A stretch of DNA of 64,000 nucleotides, taken from positions 179,468,465-179,532,464 of the forward strand of contig CM028377.1 of assembly GCA_013146195.2 (NCBI GenBank), given 5' to 3'. A program made the position numbers and the translations under genes. The stretch comes from Codonopsis lanceolata (lineage: Eukaryota; Streptophyta; Magnoliopsida; Asterales; Campanulaceae). Below are positions 1 through 11,083 of this stretch, in pieces. Every line of letters begins with the position of its first letter. Within the stretch, counting starts at the first letter, position 1. The notes below the pieces were generated by a model, which was given only the letters and a program-made list of their open reading frames with translations, was not told where the DNA came from and did not search any database.

Positions 1-447
1 ACACCGAGGTACATTGGCCCGTTCGAGATTCTTGAGAGAGTTGGGTCCTTGGCATATCGTATTGCATTGCCACCTTCACTTTCGGAGACTCATAATGTAT
101 TCCATGTTTCCATGTTGCGAAAGTATCTGAAGGATGAGTCCCATGTACTTGAGTATGAGGAGATAACGTTTGAGCCGGATATGTCTTACGTTGAAAAGCC
201 CGTGAAGATTTTGGATACCAAGGAGCAAGTGCTACGAACCAAGAGGATTCCCTTAGTCAAAGTCCTTTGGAAGAATCACAACATTGAGGAAGCGACTTGG
301 GAAACGGAAGCGGAGATGCGCGAGAAGCATCCACATTTGTTTGACGGACTTGGTAAGAATTTAGGGACTAAATTCCTAAAGGAGGGGAGAGTGAAACGCC
401 CCGTATTCTTGCATGTGCATTGTATGCTTGTCTTCATACTTTCTTGA
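1..447 (+). CDS. Tekay/Del-type Ty3/gypsy pol, C-terminal end with chromodomain (5' partial)
   Basis: Open from the first base. It begins in the integrase C-terminal region (PRYIGPFEILERVG; SETHNVFHVSMLRKY) and continues into a chromodomain-like block (VKVLWKNHNIEEATWETE). This order is characteristic of plant chromoviruses of the Tekay/Del clade, where the chromodomain is thought to steer integration into heterochromatin. The catalytic core and everything upstream lie outside the window. The frame has no stop before the LTR: it crosses the polypurine tract and ends at 445-447, about 55 bases inside the LTR. No internal stop is seen in this piece. Clade assignment is from recognised motifs, not from a search. 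Confidence 0.88.
   Translation, partial: TPRYIGPFEILERVGSLAYRIALPPSLSETHNVFHVSMLRKYLKDESHVLEYEEITFEPDMSYVEKPVKILDTKEQVLRTKRIPLVKVLWKNHNIEEATWETEAEMREKHPHLFDGLGKNLGTKFLKEGRVKRPVFLHVHCMLVFILS
378..391 (+). promoter_or_regulatory. Polypurine tract of Tekay element 1
   Basis: The purine run AAAGGAGGGGAGAG sits directly before the TG that opens the LTR. It is the expected primer for plus-strand DNA synthesis. The same phrase (GGGACTAAATTCCT then a purine run) occurs in reverse complement next to the minus-strand Tekay LTR at 9287-9315. Confidence 0.75.
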
Positions 448-902
448 TTGATTGTGAGCATGTTTACTTAGTATAGATATGTCTTAGAAACATTCATAAG
501 TCATTCATGAAGCCCATAACATGTTTAGAATCACATAAACTTGTTTGTTGAATCGCCGGTTTGATTGCTTTGATTTTGGCCTTAGCGTTTCCCCTCGTTG
601 CTCGTATTTGCTTCTATTTCGTCGTACGATGTGTTCGTTGAGTTCTTGGCCTTATATTCAGGTCTTAACCATGTTTAAACAAGTCTTTTTCATGTCCAAG
701 ATATCCTAGTTTGATTGGTGTTTGATTGTAGTTTGATTCGTTGATCATTCGTCGCGTGATTCAAGCCTTGTTCTATCTTGTTCCGGGTGTTGTTCGGGTG
801 CGTTTCCGACTTGTTTTGAGTTGGGTTAGACCTTAGAATGGTTGCCCATAAGTTTGGGACAATTTAGGACAAGTTTAGACCAAGTTTTGGAGGTTCAGAG
901 GC

Positions 903-1032
903 CCAGGCGCCCGCCTGGCACCTTGTGAGGCGCCCGCCTCAAATGCTGGGAGCAACTGCTAAATAATCTGAACTTGGAGGCAGCCTCAGAGGTTGAGGCG
1001 CCCGCCTGGGAGAGGCTGAGGCGCCCGCCTCA
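903..1032 (+). repeat. Cluster of four GC-rich palindromes in the Tekay U3
   Basis: Four copies of a core GGCGCCCGCC occur at 903-918 (CCAGGCGCCCGCCTGG), 927-940 (GAGGCGCCCGCCTC), about 995-1009 and 1017-1032 (TGAGGCGCCCGCCTCA). The flanks change in step, so three of the four stay near-perfect inverted repeats. They lie 240-365 bases upstream of the likely TATA box. The minus-strand Tekay LTR has the equivalent cluster at 8545-8665. They could be binding sites for dimeric factors; this is inference. Confidence 0.7.
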
Positions 1033-1267
1033 ACATGCTGGTGCACTACGAGATTTTTTCCCCTGTTTTGGTATTGGACGACTTATACACCCTAACCCCT
1101 TATCTAAACCTATCCTAAACCTCCCTAACCCTTCTCACTTAAGTCCTAACATCCCTAACTAGTTGTAATGATGGATTAAGAGTGCATTAGTGACCAATTA
1201 AGCCACAAAATCAGATTTGAAAGGGACCACATTGGCTTGACACTTGTCCCACTCAACCTTTGACCCC

Positions 1268-1275
1268 TTATAAGC
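1268..1275 (+). promoter_or_regulatory. Likely TATA box of Tekay LTR 1
   Basis: TTATAAGC sits in the segment that aligns with clearer TATA motifs in the other two Tekay LTRs (8336-8343 and 58391-58399, both minus strand), so it probably marks the start of the transcribed part of the LTR. Confidence 0.45.
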
Positions 1276-2158
1276 CACAAATCAGCCTCTTGCCTTTTCA
1301 TTTGCTAAGAGTTCTTCCAAAAACGTGAGAGAGTGTTCTTGAGAGTTCTCCCATGGCTTCTTGAAGCTCTCATCTCCATCTTCCCTCATCCAATCTCCAT
1401 TTGCCCAAGACTCCTTCATCAAAGGTGTAGAGCTCAAAGAGTAGAGCATTTCCATCCGAACGATTTTCTACTTTGCTTTCTTTGGTGTAGAACTTGTAAG
1501 TTACTTTCTTCTTCTTCTTCTTTTAGTTCTCATTGACCCTAAGGAAACAAAGCCTATGGTGGTTGAGGTCAATGAGGACACTTATATGCTTCCTATGCTA
1601 TCTTCTTGTATTTTAAAATTATGAGCTTACTAGGAGCATGATTAGGTTGATTTCTTACCTATGAATGTTTATAATACTCTTCCATCTTGTCTATTTAAGG
1701 TTTTGAACATGTTAGAAACATGTATTGTACTTGTGATGGAAGTGTTGATATATGTGAATGCCCTAGTTTATGCCTTCATGAAATGTTGTGAAGTTGTTAT
1801 GTGTACTATCCTCGATATTGGACTCTATGATGAACATGGATCACATTATAATGCCTTGGTGAATTTACAACCTTGTTGAACCTAGAAATGACCTAAGTTG
1901 GGTTATGAAGCACATAGCTTCAATTTCTCCAAAATTGGGAATTTAGAGAAAAGACTCAACGGAGTCGACTCTAGGGAAGATTTGAACATGTTGAACCCTA
2001 ATTTCAATCCCTACGAAGTTTGGACACCGTTTGATTTGGTTTACTCAAGTATGAGCTTGGTTTAATTGTTTATAACAAGTTGTTATGAAAGGTTGGTTTT
2101 GTGCAATTTATTGCCTTGACATGTTTTTATGGTAGAGATTAATACCCTACTTGGTTGA

Positions 2159-2183
2159 TCGAGTTCGCTCTTGTCGAATTCGA
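2159..2183 (+). other. Stem-loop with CTCTTGT loop in Tekay LTR 1
   Basis: Arms TCGAGTTCG (2159-2167) and CGAATTCGA (2175-2183) enclose the loop CTCTTGT. One of nine pairs is G-T, allowed as a G-U wobble on the sense strand. The other two Tekay LTRs have hairpins with the same loop but different arm sequences. Confidence 0.6.
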
Positions 2184-3240
2184 TTCTTAATTGGTTTAAG
2201 TCAAGTAAATATCTACTTGTGCATCACATTGAGTCCAGCTGGCATTATTTGGTTTGTTTATTAAGTCAGGGTGGGACGATGCATCGCCTTCACGAATTAT
2301 GGGATTCGTGTTCGCTATGGATCGCCGCACCTGGGACCTCACACACACCTCCATTGTTGGCCGCAATGGGGAAGTAGCCCCTTTGCCGTATCAATACGTG
2401 CCGCATTGGCTTGCTATCTAGATCGAGTGGTACTTGATGAAAGTCGATGCAATCACAGAGCATCGATGTTGCACGATAAAGTATAATAAAGTTTATTGCA
2501 GGAGCTACGAAGCGGCCGTGACTATATCATATCCTACTTGTATGATTTATTTTTCCCGCACTTATGTGATTAATGTGCTAAGTGCTATATGATGATCATG
2601 TTCCATAATTGAGTTAAATGTCATGCTATAACATGAACATGCATTGTAGTAACTTACTAAGTCTTTCGACTTACCCTATTTGTTTGTTTTGTTTCCTTAG
2701 ATACAAGCCGAGGAGACGTTCCGTGATAGACTCGCTTATTCGCTTGATCGTTTGTGAGCAAGGTTGCTCTTTTGGACTTTGTTATTAGTCTTTTATTTGG
2801 CAAGGACGTTGGGAAGCAAGTCATGTAGACTTGTCTTGGGAATTTTGTTGTTGTAGTTAACTTATGGTTTAACACTTGTAATCTTTTGTATGCCGACTTA
2901 TAAGTCGAGCCTGTTTATATGTTTATGGTTCGCTACAGTTTCTTCCGCTAAAGCTCGTTTAATTATTATTGTTGTTGTTGTCTCCGGCATGTTGTGGCCG
3001 TTGAGGTTTTATAAGCATGTGTTAATATTGTAGGAGTAGTTGTTGGGTTCCGGCTGTAACGTCGCCGATGACTTGTTTATTTTTAGGTTGTTTTTCCGGC
3101 CAAGTGTAGCCGAGTTGTTATTCGTATGCGATGTTGCGCCACATGAATTTTATAATCCTACTTGTGCATGCTTGTGTATCTTGTCTATTTGGACGGCACG
3201 ACTCGGGATCTCGCATTGGGGTCCGGGTCAGGTCGTCACA

Positions 3241-4603
3241 CCCCTAGAGTCTCCAAACCCCGTCCAAACTCTGCCAAAATAAAAACTCATAGGTTATAAG
3301 TGATCCCTAGCCTAGTTGTTAGGTTTCCACCTCATTTCCCCGGCCCAAAAATCCCAAAGTAAGCCGTTACTCTGTCCGAGTAACGAGCTGAAAAACACCC
3401 TCTATAAGCCGTTATTCCACCCAACCAAAAAGGCCAAAACCACAAAAACTAAGCCGTCATTCCGCCCGACCAAATAAACCAAAACTACCACATATAAGCC
3501 GTCACTCTGCCCAAATCAAAACAACAAACACACAACAAACAACAATAAAAGTCTCCCTCTCCCGAGAAGGACAGAGCGAGCACACCGCCGCTCTAAAAGG
3601 TAACAGCCTTTAAGGGCGTTTTTATTTATTTATTTATTTACTTTTCAGTTCATTTATTATTTAAAGTTGTATTTAAAATCCGGCACAATGTAGCCAATAT
3701 AAGCCGTTGTGCTGCCCGAATTAGATTAGGAAATATTATGTAAAAGAGCTGTTATAATGGCCAAATATTCTTAAATATGTTTGTAATTATTGGAAGGAGA
3801 CGGCTGCGAGTCCGTAAATAATGTAGCCACGAATGTATCTGTTTAAATTTTCCTTGTCATTATAATACCTTATTTATTTGCTAAATAAATGTGACAATAA
3901 GCATACTTCAGTCAAAAACCATTTTCGAGACCGAAAGGGCGAGTTGGGTGCCTAGCACCTTCCCAACTTGTAACTTAGCCTCCGAACCCGCTTTTTAAAA
4001 TCTCTTGTTTTCTTTTTCTGGTTTTTCTTTATTTTTGCCTTAAAATAAAGATGGCGACTCTAAAACTTTCAGATCCAGTGGGGCCTCGCAACATTCTCTC
4101 TTTGCACTTTCTTGTTCTCCCCTAAAAAAGGGAGATACGGGAATGGAGGGGTGATGCATTCCCATATCTTGGTATCCCCTAAACAAGGGATAACTTGATG
4201 CGGGAAACCCATAGCGCCCATAGTGATTTGAACGGGCCATAAGGCTATTTTCAATAAATCCATAGTGGGGGCGTCGCAATATCCTTTCTTGCACTTCTCT
4301 GTTTTCCTCTAAAGAAAACAGGGGAGAATGAGAATGGAAGGATAATGCATTCCCATATCCTGTTATGCCTGAACAAGGGATAACTTGACATGGGAAACCA
4401 TTAGTTCCCATTTTGGATACAAAATCCACTCAAGGCAACCGAGGCACATTCCAACGTGCTAATATAGACAAAGACTCCACTCGCACTTTGGATTTCGTCT
4501 TCCCTAAACAAGGGAGGGTGGAACGAGAGCGGTGTCCCCGCATCCACGCACGCCGCCACCCCCTATCCAGGGCGCGGCGCTGGTCGCACCGGGAACCTCA
4601 CAA
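3241..4603 (+). repeat. Tat/Ogre-type element A, 5' LTR (left part cut off by Tekay insertion)
   Basis: It carries landmarks of Tat/Ogre LTRs: a block reading ACCGAAAGGGCGAGTTGGG at about 3931 followed by CCTTCCCAACTTGTAAC, then ATGGCGACTCT at 4050. The segment 3550-3600 (AGTCTCCCTCTCCCGAGAAG) resembles parts of the LTRs at 31750 and 45303. The early part holds several spaced copies of TAAGCCGT followed by TACTC/ATTCC/CACTC. The LTR end is placed just before the primer-binding site at 4607. The beginning (normally TGTAGACACC) lies beyond the Tekay insertion. Confidence 0.65.
4077..4448 (+). repeat. Two-copy tandem repeat, about 186 bp, in Tat LTR A
   Basis: Units begin at 4077 and 4263, both opening with AGTGGGG and continuing through a TCGCAA.AT motif, TTGCACTT, CCTCTAAA/CCCCTAAA, GCATTCCCATATC and ACAAGGGATAACTTGA. 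A minus-strand ORF spans both copies and shows the same doubling, which argues it is a by-product and not a gene. Confidence 0.75.
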
Positions 4604-4606
4604 AGG

Positions 4607-4623
4607 TGGCGACTTTCTGGGGA
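4607..4623 (+). promoter_or_regulatory. Primer-binding site of Tat element A
   Basis: TGGCGACTTTCTGGGGA matches the general form of the Tat/Ogre primer-binding site (TGGCGACTC..CTGGGGA). Its position a few bases after the LTR makes the preceding LTR the 5' one. Confidence 0.65.
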
Positions 4624-4840
4624 GTTGTTTTATTTTAAATAAAATGGAGGGCTAGACTCGTAAAATAAAACTTTTTTGTTTTTATTTGTTTCTGGCTGCA
4701 ATATGCTTGTCATATTAATTTACGCATTTGAATAAAGTGTTCCCATACCTGGTCGTGGCTATATTTGTGGATATGATCCTCCATCGGCGGCAGCAGCTTT
4801 CGTTCCGATAAGCATGGCATGTTCGAGTATAAAAAAATTC

Positions 4841-4848
<8 letters not shown>

Positions 4849-4916
<68 letters not shown>
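4849..4916. repeat. (TA)n microsatellite
   Basis: An uninterrupted AT dinucleotide run of about 68 bases, flanked on both sides by A-rich sequence. Confidence 0.97.
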
Positions 4917-4918
<2 letters not shown>

Positions 4919-5434
4919 AAAAAAAATTCGAAAATTTAAAATATATTATATATATTACAAATAAATTCGGGCACACAACAAAAGAGGGCTTTACTTCGGC
5001 TCTATATTATTATTTATTTCATTCATTTTCTTTTTCATTTTATTCGTACATTTATACATATCTCATTCATTACGTCATTTTATTTTGGGGGCATAGGACC
5101 AAAATTTGTAATTAATAGGGATAGATAGTTTCCCCACTTTTCTTTCTATTTCTTAATGTGATGTGCTTGCTTGCTTGCGCTCAAACTAAAAAGCCGAGAA
5201 AATCCACACAAACAAAGAAGACATATTGTTTTTATTTTCTGTTTATATATCGTAAATAAATAAAGATTTTCTTGCTTTCTAGATACCACACACACACACA
5301 TGCATATAGTTATATTCGACTGTTACCCTACACCATGGCCACCCTACATAAACCAACGCTAGAATGCATATAGATTCCCAAGACACTTCATTGATCGACG
5401 GTTTTGCATCTCAGAATTGTGAATCAGCCCTTGT

Positions 5435-5436
<2 letters not shown>

Positions 5437-5505
<69 letters not shown>
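5437..5505. repeat. (TA)n microsatellite
   Basis: A second uninterrupted AT run of about 69 bases, 590 bases after the first and again followed by A-rich DNA. Confidence 0.97.
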
Positions 5506-5509
<4 letters not shown>

Positions 5510-6090
5510 GAAAAGAATATACAAAAAAAAATATGCAAAGTTAGTAAAAAAAATGATAAAAAATAAATTGCGCAACAAAAAAACAAAAAATATATATATA
5601 CTGGGTTGATTTATTATTCTTTGATGCTCGACCTAGACCATTTCGAATGGTGGATCTGGAAAGAGTATAGGCCCTTCACGGGACGATCCGGTCTGAAGTC
5701 GAAAGGCAGGTGGAATACGTTGGTCTATACTCGAGAAAGAATCCCTTGTTCGAGGAAAAAGTCTGAGACCGTCAAAATAAAGCAGGTGCTTATCGGTCAA
5801 CCTGTAGGGAACAAAAACAAACAAATAAATAAAATATACTAATAAAGGCACGCTGTACTCCAAACCCAAAAGCCTTGACCAGCCTCTTGATACCTCCATA
5901 ACCCATTTTCCTCGAAACCGGCCCGAACTTGGAAAGGCGAGAGATAGTACCTACGGCCGGTTGATCGGAAAGTAGTGCGTAAAACCGAAGAAAGTATCGA
6001 TATCAGATCGAGACAAGGGCATAATCAATACGTAAAATACGCATCCAAGCACTATGGCAATGGATGAAGCGTCCGATATAGGGTGCAATT

Positions 6091-6230
6091 CAAGGGCTCC
6101 GGATATGCTCCGACTCCTAATGCAAGAGTGGCTAGACCGTAATTTGGTTGCATGAGATGAACGCTTGCTAAGCCAAATAGCAAGTCTTATACAAGGTCAA
6201 AAACCCAAAGTGGTGAGGTGAACTCTTCCC
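6091..6230 (+). pseudogene. Tat gag N-terminal remnant
   Basis: Fragments such as LRLLMQEWLDRNL and LLSQIASLIQG align with LMGQITNLMQSL in the Tat B gag region near 41250. The DNA also aligns over about 100 bases (CTAGACCGTAATTTGG versus TTAGACCGTAATTTGG). A stop codon separates the two fragments. This ties 4624-6293 to the Tat lineage. Confidence 0.5.
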
Positions 6231-7316
6231 CTACCCCCAAGAAACATCAACATCCTACGTGCCTCCAAACCCAACTCCTCGGCCCAAACACTAACGTCAG
6301 GCGACCCTGCCCGAGGGTGGAACCGAGGGTCGGACCGCCCAAATAAGGAGGGAAACAATTGAACAATTAACATGTAAGGACTTAATTCAAGAAAACGACG
6401 TGACGCAACATTTGAGACGTAGCACGCCTCGGCACCAAAAGGCCGGTATTTTTAAAACCTTTCAAACTGATAAGCAGCTTAAGCAATAAAACCAAGTCAT
6501 CGGCGACACTACATGCCTGCGGAACCCAAGCTAACGGTTTATGGACAAGAATTAAGTAAGAGCTAATAGCATGCTCAGCGGAAGACTAATACGTAGTGGC
6601 ATATTAACAAGGTAACCAAAGCTCGGCTTACACAATGCCGACACAAAAGGAATTACAGGTACTACAAGTGATATAACTACAGTAGCTAACAAATGTTTCA
6701 AGATCAAGTTTTATACAAATACCCAAGCATAGTCTAATTGACTTGCTTTAACCCGTCGTCCTTACAAAATATAAAACAAGAGGAAGAGGACATCTAAACC
6801 ACCTCTTCAAATATCAACGGCGGACCAAAAAGGGGCACAACGCACGAACACATCAAATTTCAACGAGCAGGACCTGTCTTGCTAGCATCTAAAGCAGTAA
6901 AGGGGAAAGGGTAAGCCATAAAGACTTGTAAGCTATCAATCATGCATGTCATGGCAATATGCAACATACAAGGCAAGATATCGTCACATAAGCATAGAGG
7001 TCATATATCCAAGATGCACATTGTTTCACATAGGTGCGCATAATTAAATCACATAGGATAAGGATATATGGAGAGCCGGCCGCTACGTAGTTCCTCGCAT
7101 ACAAGCGTTATACGGAATGTGCGGGTATCGAATGTGTGTAAGTACATCGATCTTCCGAGGAGATGCCCGGATAGACACCAATGATGCTCTTAAATGATTA
7201 CGGGGGACCTACTTCCCCCAGCCCACAAGTGAGGCGTGTGAACAAAGACGGGTATGCCGGTGCCACCGACTCATGCAAATGCCAAGTAATGTTTACTTAA
7301 CAAGATCTCAAGTAGT

Positions 7317-7407
7317 GAACGAGGTCGACAAGAGCGATCTCGTTCATGACAAGTAATTTATTCTCATCAATAACCAAGTAGGATTGAGTTCGATAAGAGC
7401 GAACTCA
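7317..7407 (-). other. Two stem-loops with near-identical loops in Tekay LTR 2
   Basis: Hairpin one: GAACGAG (7317-7323) pairs with CTCGTTC (7339-7345), with an inner TCG/CGA closing pair. Hairpin two: TGAGTTCG (7385-7392) pairs with CGAACTCA (7400-7407). On the sense (minus) strand the loops read CTCTTGT and CTCTTAT. Arms differ, loops are kept. Confidence 0.65.
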
Positions 7408-8335
7408 CATGTCAATTAGGCATTCTATAATATGACATTCAAGATCAAGCATGGTAATCAATCCAAGTTCAAGAGTCTAGAATTATTATTCTTAGGGAAA
7501 ACGTGTTTAGAACGTCGTAGGGATTGATCGGTGAGCCGGTATTGTTCAATGGCTCGCTAAACTTGACTCCGTTGAGTCGTCTCTAACAATTCATCCAATA
7601 GAGTTTAAATGCTAAATGCATCCTAAACCCTTTTCTAAGTTCTCGTATATGATAGTCTAGGTCATTAATCCTCTTAACAACCTTAGCCAAGAATTATCAA
7701 TAATTCAAATTCAAGGGGACCTTAGAATCATTATTTCAAAGGTTCATAAATTGCAATGGTCCAAGAACATTAGTTATTCCTAGGAGGACATAGAACACAA
7801 TTAATTCTAAGCATAGGACCCAATTCAATAGGATGAACAATTCATGGCATATGGAACCCTAGAAATCATAGTCTCCAAAAGTTGTCAAAATCCATTAGTC
7901 CAAGAACAATAGTTGTTCCTAAGGGGGCATAGAACACATTTAATTCTAGGCATAGGACTAAATTAACAAGGTGAACATATTATTCAAAATCTCAAAAGAC
8001 CAAATCATCATCAATCATGGCATGGGCATGGTAGGAGCATGGGAATCATAAGAAGAGGGGGACATGGCATTTCTAGCATACAACCTAAGGGGAATCAATA
8101 GCTTACCTTACACCCAAGAAAAGATGGAATGAGCACAAACTATTCGGATGGAAACGTGCTCCTCGACGATAGCTTCACTTCGGTGGTCTCGGTTTGGCAA
8201 TCGAAGGTCGGGAGCTCAATCTATGGAAGAAACACACACTAGTCTCACCTTTCTCTACACACACAAGACTTGGCAAGAGAGAGAAGAAGATGATCTGAAA
8301 ATGGAGTTTTTAAGCTTGATTAAAACAATGGGAGG

Positions 8336-8343
8336 CTTTTATA
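8336..8343 (-). promoter_or_regulatory. Likely TATA box of Tekay LTR 2
   Basis: The minus strand reads TATAAAAG, about 200-330 bases downstream of the GC-palindrome cluster. The other Tekay LTRs have a TATA-like motif in the same relative place. Confidence 0.5.
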
Positions 8344-9804
8344 TTTTGCATGAAGTGGGTGGAATTCCACTTGTCACAAGGAGAGGGTGGCCAAATCCAC
8401 TTGTCAAGAGGAGAGGGATCAAGGTTAGTGTTAATCTAACTTGATTAGGGTCTAATAGGTAGGATTAGAGTCAATTAGGATGGGGTTTTAAGTGCCAAAA
8501 GTCGGACATAGCGAGCAGGGGAAAAAATCCGTAGCGACATTGATGTTGAGGCGGGCGCTCGGCCTTCCCAAAGGCGGGCGCCCAACCTCTCAGGGCTTCT
8601 CAATTTTCAATTGCTCTCGGCCTTGATTGGGCGGGCGCCTCACTCGATGCGGGCGGGCGCTGGGCTTCTGGACCTCCAAAACTTGACTTAAACATGTCCT
8701 AAATGGTCCCAAACTTATGGGCAACCATTCTAGGGTCTAACACAACTCAAAACAAGTCAGAAACACACCCGAACAACACCCGGAACAAGGTAGGACAAGG
8801 CTCGAATCATGCGACGATTGGTTGATGAATCTAACACGAATCAAACGTCAATAAAACTAAGATAACTTGGGCATAGAAAAGGCTTGTTTAAACATGGTTA
8901 TGACTTGAATACAAGGCCGGGAACTCAAAGAACACATCGCATGACGAAATACAAGCAATACGGAGGCGAGGAAATCGCTAAGGCCAAAACAAAGCAAGAA
9001 AGTTTCTAAACTTCCAACCAAGCTTACTATGATCAAGGTGAACGCTCTAGGTCATATATGAAAGACAATAGAACTCTAACAAGTCTTGGTTGAGTGCTAA
9101 ACATGCTAAGGCAAACACTCAAAGTACAACGGCAAGGCAAGCAATGCATAGAAGGTATTCAAGCAACTAGGCACGTAATACTCTATTGTGAGCATGACAT
9201 GGACAAATAGAAGTATCCAACATGTTAAGGCATAATACAAACATGTTATTAAGGCATAAAACAAGTAATGGGTTTGGGTTCTCACATCCTCCCCACTTAA
9301 AGGAATTTAGTCCCTAAATTCTACCTAGAGATCATCGAATAGGAAAGGGTATCTCTCTCTCATATCAAGCTCGGTCTCCCACGTGGCTTCCTCAATATCA
9401 TGATTCTTCCACAAGACCTTCACTAATGGAATCTTCTTTGTTCTCAACACTTGTTCTTTCGTATCAGAATCCTCACAGGCTTCTCATCATAAGAAAGGTC
9501 AGGCTCAAAGTAATCTCATCATAAGTCGGGACATGCGACTCATCAGCAAGTACTTGCGTAGCATCGAGACATGAAAGGCGTCATGAACATCGATATAGAA
9601 GGTGGTAATGCTAGTAACCGATCGCCAAAGCTCAATCCTTTCTTGGATCAAATAGAATCTAGGTGAAAGTTTACCTTTCTTCCCAAATCGCTTAGTGCCG
9701 TTGGGCGTACTTTCAGAATCTGAGTCACCAACGCTGAAACTCTAAGTCACGTCTCGGGTTGTCCGCGTGGCTCACGTCTACTACAGGTTGTAAGCAATCT
9801 ATCT

Positions 9805-10443
9805 CTAATCACGCTCTCGGCCATTGTTGTACCATCTCAGAACCCCAAGCTTAGCTAAATCCCGACAAATCGGTTGAGCGACACTTACATATAAAGCCTC
9901 ATATGGCGCCATTTCAATACTAGGCAGTATGTTATTATATGCAAATTCACTACGGTGAAAAGAATCAACTACCTTTGAAATCCATGGCACAAACACATAG
10001 ATCCTCCAATACCTGAATCAATCTCCAGTGTGAGTCGGCTGCGGGTGAAAAGCCGTACTAAAGTTTAACCGTACCCAAAGCCTCACACAGAGGATGCCAA
10101 AATCTAGAAGTGAACACGGGGTCTCTATCGAGAAACAATGCTGGGAATACCGTCAATCTCACGATATCACGGATATCTGTATTTGCTGACTCAAACTATC
10201 GTCATCGCAGGAATAAAATGTGAAGATTTGGTCAACCTCCATCTGACAACCCAAAGCATCAAAACCTCGGCGATGCATTGGCAATCTGTCACAAAATCCA
10301 TGGTGATATGCTCCTTTCCACTCAGGTATCTCAGTGGTAAACCGGCGGGTCTCGGTGTTCGGCCTTAACTGTTGACATGTCAAACATCTAGATACATAAT
10401 CTGCTATTTCTCTCTTCATCCCATTCCACAGCTGTCTCTTCAA
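9805..10443 (-). pseudogene. Tekay 2 integrase fragments
   Basis: The upper piece (10159-10443) has the zinc-finger end and linker, with YVSRCLTCQQLRPN and PEWKGAYHHGF. The lower piece (9805-9996) has a core end with SFHRSEFAYNN and MAPYEALY. The segment between is out of frame, and the catalytic D,D,E set is not intact in one frame. Confidence 0.8.
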
Positions 10444-10876
10444 GTCCTATACATTTTAGTACTCCACGGATGTATAGTATACTTGGCCTTGTGAGCCTGT
10501 CAAGAACCATCGCTTAACTCCATCGGTAGAAGGAACACAAACTCTACCTCGAAAAGTCAAATCCCATCGGTGTTCATAGCAAACTCCGGTGTCTTACCAT
10601 CACCCAATCCATCAATAATCTTCTTCACTTCGAGAATCGGAAACTTGAGCCTTCTTAATCAACTCTCAAACGCGAGGCGTGCATGCACGCTAGCAAAGAT
10701 AACCCTATGTTCACTCGCAATTTGGACTCCATTCTGGGACGTCCTCAAGCATCTTCCACTCCTCATCATCAAACAGAGACATATCGCCTTCTACTCAAGG
10801 CATCATAGCGACATTAGCTTTCCCGGATGGTATGAAATAATGCGATCATGATCCTTAAGTTTCTCCATCCATCGCC

Positions 10877-11083
10877 TCATGCATATTCGCTCCTTCGTGA
10901 GAAGAGATACTTCAAACTCTTATGATCGGTGAATATTTCAAACTTAGCCCCGTAAAGATAATGCTTCCACTTGTGAGCGCAAAGATAATAATTTGCCAAC
11001 TCAAGGTCATGTGTATTGGGATAATGCGCTCGCCAAGGTGATAACTTCCTCGAAGCATAGGCAATAACTCTCCCATTACGCAT
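10877..11083 (-). pseudogene. Tekay 2 RNase H fragment
   Basis: The motifs VIAYASRKLSP, HDLELANYYLCAHKW and FTDHKSLKYLF are the conserved core of the Ty3/gypsy RNase H that follows reverse transcriptase. The fragment is open for 68 codons and out of frame with its neighbours. Confidence 0.85.

Larger units (their letters stand above)
392..3240 (+). repeat. Tekay element 1, 3' LTR
   Basis: About 2.85 kb, from TGAAACGCCC just after the polypurine tract to GGTCGTCACA. It aligns by eye, in reverse complement, with the LTRs at 6294-9286 and 56390-59715: shared landmarks are the GC-rich palindromes, the TATA region, the hairpin with a CTCTTGT loop, and the terminal stretch with GACGGC/CCGGGTC. Small ORFs inside are not convincing genes. 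Sequence from 3241 on is Tat-type DNA, so the element landed in an older Tat LTR. A target duplication cannot be checked because the 5' end is outside the window. Confidence 0.8.
4624..6293 (+). mobile_element. Tat element A, internal region (truncated)
   Basis: AT-rich leader and gag-proximal DNA with two long TA microsatellites. No intact ORF is convincing: those over the microsatellites are low-complexity artefacts. A weak gag remnant appears at 6091-6230. The element is cut at about 6294 by the minus-strand Tekay LTR, so the rest of gag, pol and its 3' LTR are not seen nearby. Confidence 0.55.
6294..9286 (-). repeat. Tekay element 2, 3' LTR (minus strand)
   Basis: Read on the minus strand the LTR begins TGTGAGAACCC at 9286, directly after a purine tract (9287-9298), and ends near 6294 in a stretch matching the end of LTR 1. 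Shared with LTR 1 and LTR 3: GCGGGCGC palindromes (8545-8665), a TATA region, paired hairpins at 7317-7407, and the stretch around GAGAGCCGGCCGCTACGTAG. The lower boundary is good to about 10 bases. Short ORFs inside are not supported as genes. Confidence 0.8.

Noticed and set aside
4040..4429. Minus-strand ORF of 129 codons
   Set aside because: Covers the two-copy LTR repeat and shows the same doubling; it lies in a Tat LTR on the opposite strand.
4819..5115. ORF of 98 codons over the first TA microsatellite
   Set aside because: Alternating Tyr-Ile run translated from (TA)n; no coding evidence. The same applies to 5364-5609.
8148..8444. ORF of 98 codons in Tekay LTR 2
   Set aside because: Antisense to the transcribed direction of the LTR, spans the TATA region, and is not kept in LTR 3 beyond a short stretch.
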